From: Planctomycetales bacterium 10988
Lineage (GTDB): Bacteria > Planctomycetota > Planctomycetia > Pirellulales > Pb10988
Assembly: GCA_009664345.1 (NCBI GenBank)
Contig: CP043547.1
Location: forward strand, 6,476,709 to 6,540,708
Direction: 5' to 3'
DNA: 64,000 nucleotides
Numbering within the stretch: the stretch's first letter is position 1; each line of letters opens with the position of its first letter. Below, in pieces: positions 18,115 to 27,650 of this stretch. The translations under genes were made by a program, and so were the position numbers. The notes under the pieces were generated by a model. It was not told the DNA's origin and searched no databases. It saw only the letters and a program-made list of their open reading frames with translations.

Positions 18115-18855
18115 TCATCTAGGATGCTTGAAGATTGCGGCAGCCGTTTGAATTTGAACCGCGGCGGCAACGGCTGCCGTTTCGACTCTTAAAATACGAG
18201 GGCCTAGAGAAATCGCTTGCCAACCGGCATCGAGGGCCTGCTGATATTCAGCCTCGGAAAATCCGCCTTCTGGGCCAATCGCAATGTGAAACTCTTTCTC
18301 GAAGTCGAGCTTCTTCCAATCGAGATGACTCTCGGAACCATAGGGATGAGCGAACAGGCGGGTTTGCTGAGGATTCACTTCTTGTTGAGATTCAGCAAAT
18401 TTAGGCCAAGTAACGGGTGAATGAATGGGCATCAGCCGGGTTCGTCCACACTGCTTCGAAGCCTCAATGACAAAACGTTCGAGTCGCTGCCATGCCTTGT
18501 CTGTCGGTTGGGCGACGCTTCGTTCGGTGATCAACGGGGTTAAACTCGTGACGCCGATCTCAACTGCCTTTTCAATTAAATAGCGTTGACGATCCCCTTT
18601 CGGAAGTGAAACCGCCAAGTGAATAGCCGTGGCTTCCTCACGATTCACTTCTTCAACAGAAAGCAATTTCAATTCGATCGTCTTCCCACGAATGGAAAGA
18701 ATCGCTGTCTGATATTCCTTTCCCTTTCCATCGAAGCAAACGACCGGGTCCCCAACCTTTGCCCGGAGGACGGTCGCTAAATGCTTCGCTTCCGGTCCGC
18801 TAATCGTGATGGTTTCTCCCTTCGGTTCGTCTTGCAGATAAAAACGATCGGACAT
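18115..18855 (-). CDS. rsmE: 16S rRNA (uracil-1498-N3)-methyltransferase
   Basis: Methylates N3 of U1498 in 16S rRNA, using S-adenosylmethionine. The 246 residues comprise an N-terminal PUA-like RNA-binding domain (ISGPEAKHLATVLRAKVGD) and a SPOUT knotted methyltransferase domain. The latter shows EKAVEIGV, RFVIEASKQCGRTR, the AdoMet-binding IGPEGGFS and LGPRILRVETA. Length and motifs match the family fully. GAGG precedes the ATG closely. It converges tail to tail with the secreted-protein gene. Confidence 0.93.
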   Translation of the reverse strand: MSDRFYLQDEPKGETITISGPEAKHLATVLRAKVGDPVVCFDGKGKEYQTAILSIRGKTIELKLLSVEEVNREEATAIHLAVSLPKGDRQRYLIEKAVEIGVTSLTPLITERSVAQPTDKAWQRLERFVIEASKQCGRTRLMPIHSPVTWPKFAESQQEVNPQQTRLFAHPYGSESHLDWKKLDFEKEFHIAIGPEGGFSEAEYQQALDAGWQAISLGPRILRVETAAVAAAVQIQTAAAIFKHPR

Positions 18856-18924
18856 GAAGCCTCATTTCTAAAGACATCGCAAAGGGAAAGCAAAAAATGA
18901 TTTTGGGGATTGAATCACACTGAA

Positions 18925-20436
18925 TCACGGCGATTCGGGAATTAATTCAAAGCAGGCCAACACACCTTTGCCACGACAATAGAGTAACCCATGAGAGAGC
19001 ACCGGGGCTGCCCAAGCAGGATACTTCAAGAGTCCCGGTGCCTGCACTCCAGGAAAGCGAGCCGCCCCTTCATCTTTCGGGGTAAAGACAGAAACTTCTT
19101 CATATTGCTTCGAATTGATTTTCAAAAGTCGCAAGGTTCCATATTCACCGAGGCAGACAAAATGCCCATCGACTTTCAGTAAGGAACAGCGATCGAGTCC
19201 GCCTTCACTCCATTGGACTTCCCCTGTTTCCCATTCGATACATCGCAGTTCCGCCGTAGAAGAATGCCGACCGGTGCAACCATACAGATAACCATCATGA
19301 TAGATGGGGGTGTTCCAATGAGCCTCGAAACTTTTGTTTCTCCCTTTATCTGCATCGGACCAAACAACCTCATAGCTTCCATTCTCTAAAACCCGAATCA
19401 AGGAACTTCCCGGGCCGTAAGTTTCTGAAATGAAAACCTCATTCCCGACCACGACCGGATTGCTGGCATTGACACTTTCGAGAATTCTCGCTCTCCAAGG
19501 ATATTCGAAATCAAGCTTTCCATTGCTGGGATTGAAAGCAACCAGCCCACCTCTGGCGAAAACGAAGCACCACCTTCGCTCGTGCATGGTTGCCAAGACG
19601 GGGCTCGCATAACTTGCCAGCTCTTTTGAAACGTAGTATCGCTCTTTTCCAGTCATTTTATCAAAAGCGACGATCCCGGTGCCATTGCCTTCCAAACGGC
19701 TGAAAGAAGCGTTTTCACTTCCTGGCGGACTTCCCCCGACTTGGACAAGCAGCAGGTCCCCTTCGATCACCGGCGTGCTACCAACTCCGAAGAAATTTTG
19801 GATAACGCCATAATCCTCCATGGTATTCACACGCCAAATCTCTTTCCCTTCCATGACGCTGATGCAATAGAGCATTCCCTCGGGACCGTAGAGATAAAGC
19901 CGGTCTTCATCGACCACAGGCGAGCAACGCGGGCCGCCGTCGTAACCGTATTGGTCTCGGTAATCAGTCGGATATTTAAAATCCCAAAGCTCGACGCCCG
20001 TTTCGCTTTGATAACAATGAAGCGTGATTTCTCGACCAACTCGCGAAAACAGAAAGAGACGGCCTTTGGAAGTGACCGGCGCGGAATACCCTTCGCCAGT
20101 TTCAACCTGCCACTCCAGCGGAAGTCCCGCTTCCGGCCAAGGACTAAGAATTCCTGTTTCTGTTGAAGTACTATTTTCTCTCGGACCCAAAAACTGAGAC
20201 CAATCCTCTCCGGATTTCCGGGTACGAAGGTCTTTTCGCTCCTTGATATCCGTGCTGGTTTGTGATGGCACAGCTTCATGGGCTTCGCTTTCCTTTGGAT
20301 CGAGTCCGACTTGGGCAAGTTGTGTGGAGATTTGCTCGGAAGTCTGCTGTTGAATACCTTCTTGTCCAGAGCACCCGGAAAGCAATAGAGAGGAAAAGAG
20401 TGAAAGTACACAAAGTTGAAGGGAGATGCGGTGCAT
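18925..20436 (-). CDS. Lipoprotein with PQQ-type beta-propeller
   Basis: 503 residues. The signal peptide ends in a lipobox, LLSGC (Cys22), so the mature protein should be lipid-anchored. After a low-complexity linker comes a propeller of the PQQ-binding-like/BamB-like type, with repeats such as WSQFLGPRENSTSTETG, GVELWDFKYP, GKEIWRVNT and GEVQWSEGG. The opening W-x-Q-F-L-G-P-R-x-N resembles the start of planctomycete PQQ-like repeat proteins. Such proteins usually lack quinone cofactor and dehydrogenase residues, so a binding or scaffold role is likelier than catalysis. The start has AAAAGGAAA upstream. Related proteins lie at 25524 and 43506. Confidence 0.85.
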   Translation of the reverse strand: MHRISLQLCVLSLFSSLLLSGCSGQEGIQQQTSEQISTQLAQVGLDPKESEAHEAVPSQTSTDIKERKDLRTRKSGEDWSQFLGPRENSTSTETGILSPWPEAGLPLEWQVETGEGYSAPVTSKGRLFLFSRVGREITLHCYQSETGVELWDFKYPTDYRDQYGYDGGPRCSPVVDEDRLYLYGPEGMLYCISVMEGKEIWRVNTMEDYGVIQNFFGVGSTPVIEGDLLLVQVGGSPPGSENASFSRLEGNGTGIVAFDKMTGKERYYVSKELASYASPVLATMHERRWCFVFARGGLVAFNPSNGKLDFEYPWRARILESVNASNPVVVGNEVFISETYGPGSSLIRVLENGSYEVVWSDADKGRNKSFEAHWNTPIYHDGYLYGCTGRHSSTAELRCIEWETGEVQWSEGGLDRCSLLKVDGHFVCLGEYGTLRLLKINSKQYEEVSVFTPKDEGAARFPGVQAPGLLKYPAWAAPVLSHGLLYCRGKGVLACFELIPESP

Positions 20437-20716
20437 GGAGTTTCCTTTTTGCCGATCACTACAAACGTTCTAACCCAGACACTCCACCATACCGACAATT
20501 CGGACGAACTCCAACCACTTGTCAGGAAAATGTTTAGGACCAAGATGGGTTTGCAATTTGAGCATGGGATTTTACAATAGAAGTTGTTTTTGCGTTTGCA
20601 GAGGATGAAATAGGTTAAGTGGGAGCCGGACGAAACAGCGACAAATTGAAATCGTCATGACCAGCCGATGGACCAAAGGCGAATGAGTCCCCGAAGAAGT
20701 TGTCCTTAGAAAGAAG

Positions 20717-21913
20717 ATGGAATTGAATACTCCGATAATTACGAATGAGGACGACTTTCGGGAGTTTTGCTCGGTGGCAGCTCAATCCTCGACGATCGCT
20801 TTCGATACGGAATTCGTTTCTGAACATTCTTATCGACCTGTCCTTTGCTTGGTCCAGGTTGCACTTCCCGATCAACTTTTCATTCTTGATCCCTTCGAAA
20901 TCCCTGATTTAAATCCTTTCTGGGAATTGATCGCTTCGCCGGATCGCCGCGTGATTGTGCATGCCGGCCGGGAGGAAGTGAACTTCTGCATGCATGCCAT
21001 TGATAAGCTGCCCAGCCGACTGATTGATGTGCAACTGGCCGCCGGGATGGTCGGAATGGATTATCCGGCAGGTTACAGCACCTTGGTTCAACGCTTTGTG
21101 GGGAAAACGCCTGGCAAAGGAGAAACCCGTTCCGATTGGCGACGCCGACCGCTTTCGCCTCAGCAACTTCGTTATGCCAGCGACGATGTGCGTTATTTGA
21201 TTCCTTTAGCGGATCACATTTTAAAAAGAGTCGAGGAATTAGAACGTTCGCGATGGCTTGAAATTGAAACGGAAGCTTGGTTGCAGGACGTGGCCCAATC
21301 GAAAACCCGAGAGCGATGGCGAAATGTCTCGGGAAGCGGGGGATTATCGGGTCGTTCACTGGCGATCCTGCGAGAGCTTTGGCGATGGCGCGAGTCCGAA
21401 GCAGAACGCCGGGATAGCCCTCCTCGCAGGATTATTCGCGACGATTTGATTTCCGAAATCGCGCGACGGCAACTCTCCGATCCGAAAAGACTCGGTACAT
21501 TGCGGGGGATGGATCGCTCCGATGTCAAACGCTACCTCCCCGATCTCATTCAATGCGTCGAGCATGGTCTTTCGGTTCCGCCCGAGCGAGTTCCCACCAA
21601 AATTCGCAAGGCAAAACCACCGCAGTTGACGATGCTTGGTCAGTTTCTGGCCTCCGCCGTGACGAGCATCTGCCGTGAAAAGCAAATTGCCCCAAGTCTC
21701 GTTGGCAACCCAACTGACGTGCGGGACTTCATCACCTACCGCCTAAATCCTGCTGAAAGCGAAGAGCCACCGCAGCTCTGTCGAGGATGGCGGGCGGAGT
21801 TGATCGGGTCCGTCTTGGCTGACCTGTTGGAAGGCCGCATGACGATTCGCATTGAAGACCCTCGTTCCGACCAGCCGTTGGCCTTCGAAAAAAATGACTC
21901 TGAAACAATTTAA
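20717..21913 (+). CDS. rnd: Ribonuclease D-like 3'-5' exonuclease
   Basis: 398-residue DEDDy exonuclease that trims 3' ends of tRNA precursors and other RNAs. The metal ligands are visible in AFDTEF (Asp30, Glu32), the middle Asp in RLIDVQLAAGMVG, and the final pair in YASDDVRYL with the Tyr of the y subclass. An HRDC helical domain follows, centred on LRELWRWRESEAERRDSPPR and LGTLRGMDRSDV. The C-terminal 100 residues may be a second HRDC-like domain. AGAAAGAAG precedes the ATG. It is transcribed in the same direction as the uvrA-like gene 77 bases downstream. Confidence 0.9.
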   Translation: MELNTPIITNEDDFREFCSVAAQSSTIAFDTEFVSEHSYRPVLCLVQVALPDQLFILDPFEIPDLNPFWELIASPDRRVIVHAGREEVNFCMHAIDKLPSRLIDVQLAAGMVGMDYPAGYSTLVQRFVGKTPGKGETRSDWRRRPLSPQQLRYASDDVRYLIPLADHILKRVEELERSRWLEIETEAWLQDVAQSKTRERWRNVSGSGGLSGRSLAILRELWRWRESEAERRDSPPRRIIRDDLISEIARRQLSDPKRLGTLRGMDRSDVKRYLPDLIQCVEHGLSVPPERVPTKIRKAKPPQLTMLGQFLASAVTSICREKQIAPSLVGNPTDVRDFITYRLNPAESEEPPQLCRGWRAELIGSVLADLLEGRMTIRIEDPRSDQPLAFEKNDSETI

Positions 21914-21990
21914 AAAGCGGTTTTTAGGTTGTTCATTCTTTAGTCATTGTTCGCCACTTCCCGCCGTGCCCTCCTGCTCATGAGTTTCCG

Positions 21991-24840
21991 ATGGACCGGA
22001 CCTTTGAGGAATCCTCTTCGCAACCGATTGCCTCTTCCTCGTCATTCTCCATGAAAATCCGTGGGGCGAAGACGCACAACTTGAAGAGCCTCGATCTTGA
22101 TCTTCCTCTGGGAAAGTGGATCGCCATCGTCGGACCAAGTGGTTCGGGGAAAAGTTCCCTCGCGTTCGATACGTTGCATGCGGAAGGTCAAAGGAGATAT
22201 CTCGAAAGCCAGGCGGTTTCCTCTCGGCAATGGATGCAACAACTTCCCCAAGCCGAAGTGACTTCGATCGAGAATCTCCCGCCGACCTTGGCGGTTACGC
22301 AAAAGCCGTCAGGCTATCAACCCCGCAGCATTGTTGCTTCCATTACGGAAATCTATCCGCCACTTCGCGTGCTTTTGGCTCATACTGGAATTCCCCATTG
22401 CCTGCGTTGTGGGACCGCCATCGAGCGAACGACGACTTCGCAAATGCGGGCATTTCTGCGAGGACTCCCGGAGAAAACACGCCTGATGCTCTTGGCCCCG
22501 TTGGGAACGATCAAAGATGCCGCGACTTATCAGCAACAATTGACATCCATTCGAAAAGCGGGGCTGTTACGCATTCGGCTGGATGGACAGATCTACGAAG
22601 TCGAACAGCTTTCCAATCAATTGCCTTCTTTTCTCAAGGGAAACGAAGCCTCCGTTGAAGCGGTTGTCGATCGGCTGGTGGTCCGGGATGGGGTCAACGA
22701 ACGGTTTGAAGAATCGCTCCAATTAACGCTGAAACTCGGGCAAGGTACGTTGCTCGCCCTGTGGCAAGCCCCCCCAACCTCTGACCGTTCTCATTGGGAA
22801 TCGCGGTTGATGAGCGCTCGCGATCTCTGCCCGAATTGCGGATGGCAGCAAACCCCGTTGCAGCCCAGAAACTTCAACTTTCAATCGCCGCATGGTGCCT
22901 GCCCCCGCTGCGAAGGCACCGGTTCCGTCGACGAATTGGACCCAGCGGCAATGCTCGACTCTGAGGAAAAGAGCTTAGCGTCTGGAGCGATCCCACTAAT
23001 TCTTTCAGCCACTGGAACTTGGAAGAAACGCTACCGCGAAACGATCGAGGCTTGGCTTCACGGGCATTTTCTCCAGTGGGATCAAGCTCTGAAAGAATGG
23101 CCCGAGGTCCAACAACGTAACCTCTTTGAAGGAGAACAAGGTCTCTTCGAAGGGCTCGTTACACTTGCGGAAGAAGAACGTGAGAAGACACGCTCCAAAA
23201 AACGAAAAGCACTTTTTGATTCACTTCAGGCAACTCGTCAATGTCCTGCATGCCTAGGTTCACGCTTGCGAAAGGAGTCACGCAGCGTCACGTGGCAAGG
23301 AAAGAATCTGGTCGAAATCCTCGAAATGTCGGTAGAAGAGGCAATCCAATTCTTTCAAGCTCCAGAGATTCCCGAAGATCAAAAAGAGATTAGTACGCCG
23401 CTTTTACGAGAAATCAACCATATTTTGCAGTTCCTGCAAGAGACAAGTGCAGGCTATTTGACATTAAACCGTGAAGCAGGCACCCTCAGCGGGGGGGAAC
23501 TTCAGCGGCTCAAGCTGGCCGCTCAATTAGGTTCGGAGATGGCCGGCTTCTGCTATATTCTCGACGAACCCTCGGTCGGACTTCATCCTCGCGATCGGCA
23601 GCGATTGAGTGAAACCTTGCACGCCCTGACCGCTCGCGGGAATACGCTGCTTATGGTCGAACATGATGATTTACTGATTGCGGCAAGTGAGGAAGTCGTC
23701 GAGCTGGGACCCGGCGCTGGGGAACAAGGAGGAGCGATTGTCTTTCAAGACACGACTGCCGTTTGGAAAGCAATGGAAGAAAAGGACAAAAGATCCACAC
23801 CCCTGCGATCTCGTCGTCCGGTTGATCTGCAAAAGAACCCGCTTCTGTCTTTAAAACAGGTGAACCTTCACAGCTTAAAAAATGTGGACCTGGAGGTTCC
23901 GCTCAATCGCTTGGTGGTCGTGACCGGAGTGAGTGGTTCCGGCAAGAGCACTCTCTTTCGAAAAGCGCTTTTTCCAACACTTCAAAAGTCTTTACAAAGA
24001 AAGAAAAGTGAAAACAGCCCTGGCTTTCAACTCTCGGGGCAGGAAGCTCTGCAACGAGTGATCGCTGTCGATCAATCGCCGCTTGGACGGAATGCTCGGT
24101 CTACTCCAGCAACGGCGATTGGATGTTGGGACGCGATTCGCGATCTTTTTGCTTCCTTACGAAGTTCGAAGGTGCGAGGTTTTTCTTCCTCCCGCTTCAG
24201 CTACAACGTCAAAGGTGGTCGTTGTGAAGCTTGCGAAGGCTTGGGGGAAACAAAGCTTGATTTGGCCTTTTTGCCGGATGTTTGGGAGACCTGCTCGATT
24301 TGCCAAGGCACCCGCTTCAATCGGCAAACGCTCGAAATCAAATGGAAAGAGAGATCGATCGCCGAGGTCTTAGCGATGACAGTCGATGAGGCCGCGGAGT
24401 TCTTCACCGAAATCGAAACGATTCATCAGCCCCTCGCTTTTCTACAACAAGTGGGCGTGGGCTACTTACGGTTAGGGCAATCGGCTCGTACTTTGTCTGG
24501 CGGAGAGGCTCAGCGAATCAATCTTGCTCGGGAGTTTTCGGTGTCGCTCGATCAAGCGACCCTTTATTTATTTGACGAGCCGACAACAGGATTGCAACGG
24601 AGAGAAGTCCAGAAACTGCTGGGGATTTTCGATCAATTGCTTGATCAGGGGCACAGTGTGATCGTGATCGAGCATCATGAAGAGATCATGTTGGCAGCAG
24701 ATTGGATCATCGATCTTGGTCCAGAAGGCGGGGAAAGGGGCGGACGCATTGTCGCCACGGGTCCCCCTGCGGAAATTGCCAAAGAGCCGGAAAGCGTTAC
24801 TGGGGAATATCTTCGATCACTTGGCATCAAGCTGGGCTGA
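21991..24840 (+). CDS. uvrA: UvrA-family excinuclease ABC subunit A
   Basis: 949-residue ABC ATPase that recognises DNA damage in nucleotide excision repair. Two nucleotide-binding modules are complete: Walker A GPSGSGKSS (48-56) and GVSGSGKST, signatures LSGGELQRLKLA and LSGGEAQRINLA, and Walker B ILDEPSVGLHPRD and LFDEPTTGLQ. Zinc-binding pairs appear as CPNCG...CPRCEGTG and CEACEGLG...CSICQGTR. The UvrA dimer/DNA segment SRFSYNVKGG is also present. Divergence in the first half (QKPSGYQPRSIVASITEIY) leaves open whether this is the main UvrA or a second paralogue. Start: ATG 21991, with a later Met21 possible. It converges with the next gene, leaving five bases between stops. Confidence 0.88.
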   Translation: MDRTFEESSSQPIASSSSFSMKIRGAKTHNLKSLDLDLPLGKWIAIVGPSGSGKSSLAFDTLHAEGQRRYLESQAVSSRQWMQQLPQAEVTSIENLPPTLAVTQKPSGYQPRSIVASITEIYPPLRVLLAHTGIPHCLRCGTAIERTTTSQMRAFLRGLPEKTRLMLLAPLGTIKDAATYQQQLTSIRKAGLLRIRLDGQIYEVEQLSNQLPSFLKGNEASVEAVVDRLVVRDGVNERFEESLQLTLKLGQGTLLALWQAPPTSDRSHWESRLMSARDLCPNCGWQQTPLQPRNFNFQSPHGACPRCEGTGSVDELDPAAMLDSEEKSLASGAIPLILSATGTWKKRYRETIEAWLHGHFLQWDQALKEWPEVQQRNLFEGEQGLFEGLVTLAEEEREKTRSKKRKALFDSLQATRQCPACLGSRLRKESRSVTWQGKNLVEILEMSVEEAIQFFQAPEIPEDQKEISTPLLREINHILQFLQETSAGYLTLNREAGTLSGGELQRLKLAAQLGSEMAGFCYILDEPSVGLHPRDRQRLSETLHALTARGNTLLMVEHDDLLIAASEEVVELGPGAGEQGGAIVFQDTTAVWKAMEEKDKRSTPLRSRRPVDLQKNPLLSLKQVNLHSLKNVDLEVPLNRLVVVTGVSGSGKSTLFRKALFPTLQKSLQRKKSENSPGFQLSGQEALQRVIAVDQSPLGRNARSTPATAIGCWDAIRDLFASLRSSKVRGFSSSRFSYNVKGGRCEACEGLGETKLDLAFLPDVWETCSICQGTRFNRQTLEIKWKERSIAEVLAMTVDEAAEFFTEIETIHQPLAFLQQVGVGYLRLGQSARTLSGGEAQRINLAREFSVSLDQATLYLFDEPTTGLQRREVQKLLGIFDQLLDQGHSVIVIEHHEEIMLAADWIIDLGPEGGERGGRIVATGPPAEIAKEPESVTGEYLRSLGIKLG
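23205..23216 (+). repeat. Copy 2 of the 12-mer AAAAGCACTTTT
   Basis: Lies inside the uvrA-like gene, starting at the third codon position (Arg-Lys-Ala-Leu-Phe). It is followed by TGA, as in copies 3 and 4. Confidence 0.75.
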
Positions 24841-24845
24841 ATCAA

Positions 24846-25412
24846 TCAAAACCCGGCGAGGGAGGTATGAAGTGGTGGCGAATGATGATAGACCTGATAT
24901 TCTTCCGCCTCCATTTCAGCCATCGGGAGACAGAGTTTCTCCATCAGTCGCCAACTGAAAGCCTGTAGAGCAGGAAATTCTTGACGTAAGTCCTCCTCTT
25001 CAGCAAGCGGTTCGCCCTGTTCATAGGAAACGACGCCCGACTGAACAACCACCATTCGTTGGCAATCGCCGTCTCGATACCAACTGTACCCCTCGCTGGC
25101 GGTCAGCGGCTGACTGTGAAAGGCATAAATCTCATTGTCTTGAGAAAGCTCGCTTAATGTCTGATCCACCTGAGGCGGCCAGAGTCCTTCGTCCGGCAGG
25201 GTCCCCGTGCCCATGAATGCCAAGGGATCAAACAACGTTGTCCAATCATGAACCGTGCCGACGGCAACCCCGGCAAGCAGTGGACTGATCGCTTCCTCAA
25301 AGGGCACTTCCTCCGCAGGCCGGACCTGGAAGAAACCAAGTCGCTGTAACAAAGCCTCTGCTTCGAGTCGGAGGGCCCCCTGAATTAAGATTCCGCTTGT
25401 CTGCGTTTCCAT
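24846..25412 (-). CDS. Hypothetical cytoplasmic protein
   Basis: 188 residues, rich in acidic residues and Leu, with no signal peptide or membrane segment. I do not recognise a domain. Segments such as TVHDWTTLFDPLAF and GYSWYRDGDCQRMVVVQSG suggest an alpha/beta fold like that of immunity or SMI1/ankyrin-neighbour proteins, but this is only impression. The ATG at 25412 has the best ribosome site of the region (AAAGGAGG, seven bases away); the longer frame to 25442 would start before it. Confidence 0.75.
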   Translation of the reverse strand: METQTSGILIQGALRLEAEALLQRLGFFQVRPAEEVPFEEAISPLLAGVAVGTVHDWTTLFDPLAFMGTGTLPDEGLWPPQVDQTLSELSQDNEIYAFHSQPLTASEGYSWYRDGDCQRMVVVQSGVVSYEQGEPLAEEEDLRQEFPALQAFSWRLMEKLCLPMAEMEAEEYQVYHHSPPLHTSLAGF

Positions 25413-25523
25413 TGCTAGCCTCCTTTCTGGAGTGATTCGCATTGAGTACGCACAGGAATTTTCGGCGAGTGTATTTAAAAAGTAGTTTTAGGGTTTGGTG
25501 TCGAGACTGGCTCCGAGCCTTCA

Positions 25524-26834
25524 TTACTGCTTCGACAAGTCATAGCAGATGATTTTTTCATCATTGCGTACAAAGACACAACGATGGGCATAGGCCGGAT
25601 GTGCCCAACAAACGCCCCCTCGTTGATTGAGTTGAATGGTCGTCGGTTCAATGACCTTGGTGCGGCTGATCTCTTGATATCCCTCTGGGGAAAGCTGAGC
25701 GATAATCAAATCCCCACGCTCATTGAAAAGCCAGTAGCGATCCTCTTGCTTGACGATATGAATGTTGCTCCAGCGGGCGTAAGGGGTTGCTTCCTGACTT
25801 TCCCAGATGCGTTCGCCGGTCTCCGCGGAGAGGCAACGCAATTGCCCATAACTATCGACACCGTAAATGTAATCTCCTTCAAAAACTGGCGTGGCAATGA
25901 TCGATTGCAGGGCTTCGGTGCGGCGTTCGTTCGGGCCGACGAAATGCCATTTCTCCTTGGCTTCCAACTTGTCAGGGCTTAGCTCCACCATCTTCGATCC
26001 ATCATAAAAAGAGGTGACGAAGAGCATATTTCCCGAAACAACCGGAGTTGAAATCGAAATAACCATGCGTTTGGGTGGAAAAGGAACCTTCCAGAAAACC
26101 GTTCCTTTTGCCGGATCAAGGCCCGCGATATGTTCGCCGGTCCAGCAAACCAAAACCTCTTCGCCGGCCTGCTCGATGAGAATTGGAGCGGAATAGGAAG
26201 CCTCATCGGGCATGGACCGCCAGACCTCTTCCCCGGATTTTTGATCGAACGCAACCAAACAAGACCCTTCTTGCCCGCCGATTTGAACAATGACGAGATT
26301 CTCGTAAGCGATCGGTGAGGCAGCGATTCCCCAAATCGGCATTCGAATCCCATACTCTTCGTTGAGTGGACGATGCCAAAGAACTTTGCCGGTGTCGGCG
26401 TTCAGACAAAAGAAGTCACCCATCGTGCCCAAGGCATAAGCTCGGTCTTCCACGATCAAAACACTTGCTCGCGGACCGGCTTGATAGCCGACATTTCGAT
26501 AAATGCACTCGTAGGCATGCGTCCACAGGCTCTTGCCGGTTTTGCGATCAAAGCAGTGAATGCGTTCTTCTTGCGTCGGCTCAATCAGGCGATCGGTCAC
26601 ATAAACCTTATCGCGGGCAACCGAAGGACTGCTATATCCTCCGGCGATCGGCATTTCCCACAGCGGCTTCATCGGCTTTTCTGGGAAAGCTTTGATAATT
26701 CCGGTCTCTCGCCAAACGCCATCACGTTCGGGGCCCCGCCATTGGGGCCACTCATCCGCGGTGGCGATCGTTCCTTGAAGTAATCCCAAGCAGCAACTAA
26801 GCACTAATCCTTGCCAAATCCGTTCCTGAATCAT
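25524..26834 (-). CDS. Secreted PQQ-type beta-propeller protein
   Basis: 436 residues. A signal peptide (GLVLSCCLGLLQGTIATA) leads to WPQWRGPERDGVW, the hallmark opening of planctomycete PQQ-like propeller proteins. Propeller blades recur with Trp near GKSLWTHAYE, GKVLWHRPLNEEYG, GEEVWRSMP and GERIWESQ. It probably acts outside the cytoplasm as a binding or sugar-related scaffold; no dehydrogenase catalytic residues are evident. It is similar in plan to the proteins at 18925 and 43506. The next two genes on the same strand encode an SGNH hydrolase and a sulfatase, consistent with a polysaccharide or sulfated-glycan role for the group. Confidence 0.85.
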   Translation of the reverse strand: MIQERIWQGLVLSCCLGLLQGTIATADEWPQWRGPERDGVWRETGIIKAFPEKPMKPLWEMPIAGGYSSPSVARDKVYVTDRLIEPTQEERIHCFDRKTGKSLWTHAYECIYRNVGYQAGPRASVLIVEDRAYALGTMGDFFCLNADTGKVLWHRPLNEEYGIRMPIWGIAASPIAYENLVIVQIGGQEGSCLVAFDQKSGEEVWRSMPDEASYSAPILIEQAGEEVLVCWTGEHIAGLDPAKGTVFWKVPFPPKRMVISISTPVVSGNMLFVTSFYDGSKMVELSPDKLEAKEKWHFVGPNERRTEALQSIIATPVFEGDYIYGVDSYGQLRCLSAETGERIWESQEATPYARWSNIHIVKQEDRYWLFNERGDLIIAQLSPEGYQEISRTKVIEPTTIQLNQRGGVCWAHPAYAHRCVFVRNDEKIICYDLSKQ

Positions 26835-26919
26835 GATGCTACTCTTCCCAAAATTCCAAATATTGTGAGGACGAAAAACGAAGTAAGCGAGAGGAGATTT
26901 GCAATGTGAGGACAGGTCG

Positions 26920-27612
26920 TTAATGAGCTACCGCATGGTCTGCTTCCAGCTCTTTAATTTTTTGCCGTACCAGGTTACTCCAAAGTTTGTATCCCTCCGC
27001 ATTGAGATGAAGGCCATCTTTGACGAATAGCTCAGCTCGAACTTCGCCGGATTCATCCAACATCGGGGGATAAATATTAATAAAATGCACCTTCGGATGA
27101 TCAGCCGCAAAGGCTTCGATGCCGTTGTTCGTTGCTAAGATATTGCCACGGATATCCCACCTCTTTGGGCTGGGCTTGACGGCGATCGCAATGATCTCGG
27201 TGTTGGGCAAGGTCGCATGTACTTTTGCGGCCAGATTGTGAAAGTCCTGAATCACTTGCTCAGGGGCCTTCCCTCGTGCCAAGTCATTTCCCCCGGCGAA
27301 AAAGACAATCATTCGCGGTTTATAAAGGAGGATGACTCGATCGGCAAACTCGACAGAATCAGCGATCTCCGAGCCGCCAAAACCTCGGTTGATGTAATTC
27401 TTACCTGGAAAATATTTTTCCAAGTCCCACATCCGAATACTTGAACTTCCAATAAATAAAATACTTTCCTGCGGAGGGAAGGATTTCGCATCGGCACGTT
27501 CAAAGCCCTGGATCGTCTTTTCCCAGCGATTTTCTTGGGCTGAGGTTGATTCAACCAAGAAGCAAAGACAGGCCAAGATCATCACTGGCATGCAGATTGA
27601 ATTATATTTCAT
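26920..27612 (-). CDS. Secreted SGNH/GDSL-family hydrolase
   Basis: 230 residues: a signal peptide (MILACLCFLVESTSAQ), then an SGNH esterase fold. Block I is FIGSSSIRMWD with the nucleophilic Ser, block II has the Gly in RGFGGSEI, block III is FFAGGNDLA, and block V is DGLHLNAEGY with the Asp/His pair, so the catalytic set is complete. Probable substrates are acetyl or other esters on carbohydrates. The ATG at 27612 sits eight bases after GGAG; the frame to 27651 would overlap the sulfatase stop. It lies 38 bases downstream of the sulfatase gene, probably in one operon. Confidence 0.88.
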   Translation of the reverse strand: MKYNSICMPVMILACLCFLVESTSAQENRWEKTIQGFERADAKSFPPQESILFIGSSSIRMWDLEKYFPGKNYINRGFGGSEIADSVEFADRVILLYKPRMIVFFAGGNDLARGKAPEQVIQDFHNLAAKVHATLPNTEIIAIAVKPSPKRWDIRGNILATNNGIEAFAADHPKVHFINIYPPMLDESGEVRAELFVKDGLHLNAEGYKLWSNLVRQKIKELEADHAVAH

Positions 27613-27650
27613 TAAGGATTCTCCGTCTAATGTGTTTGTTCTGTAGGCCA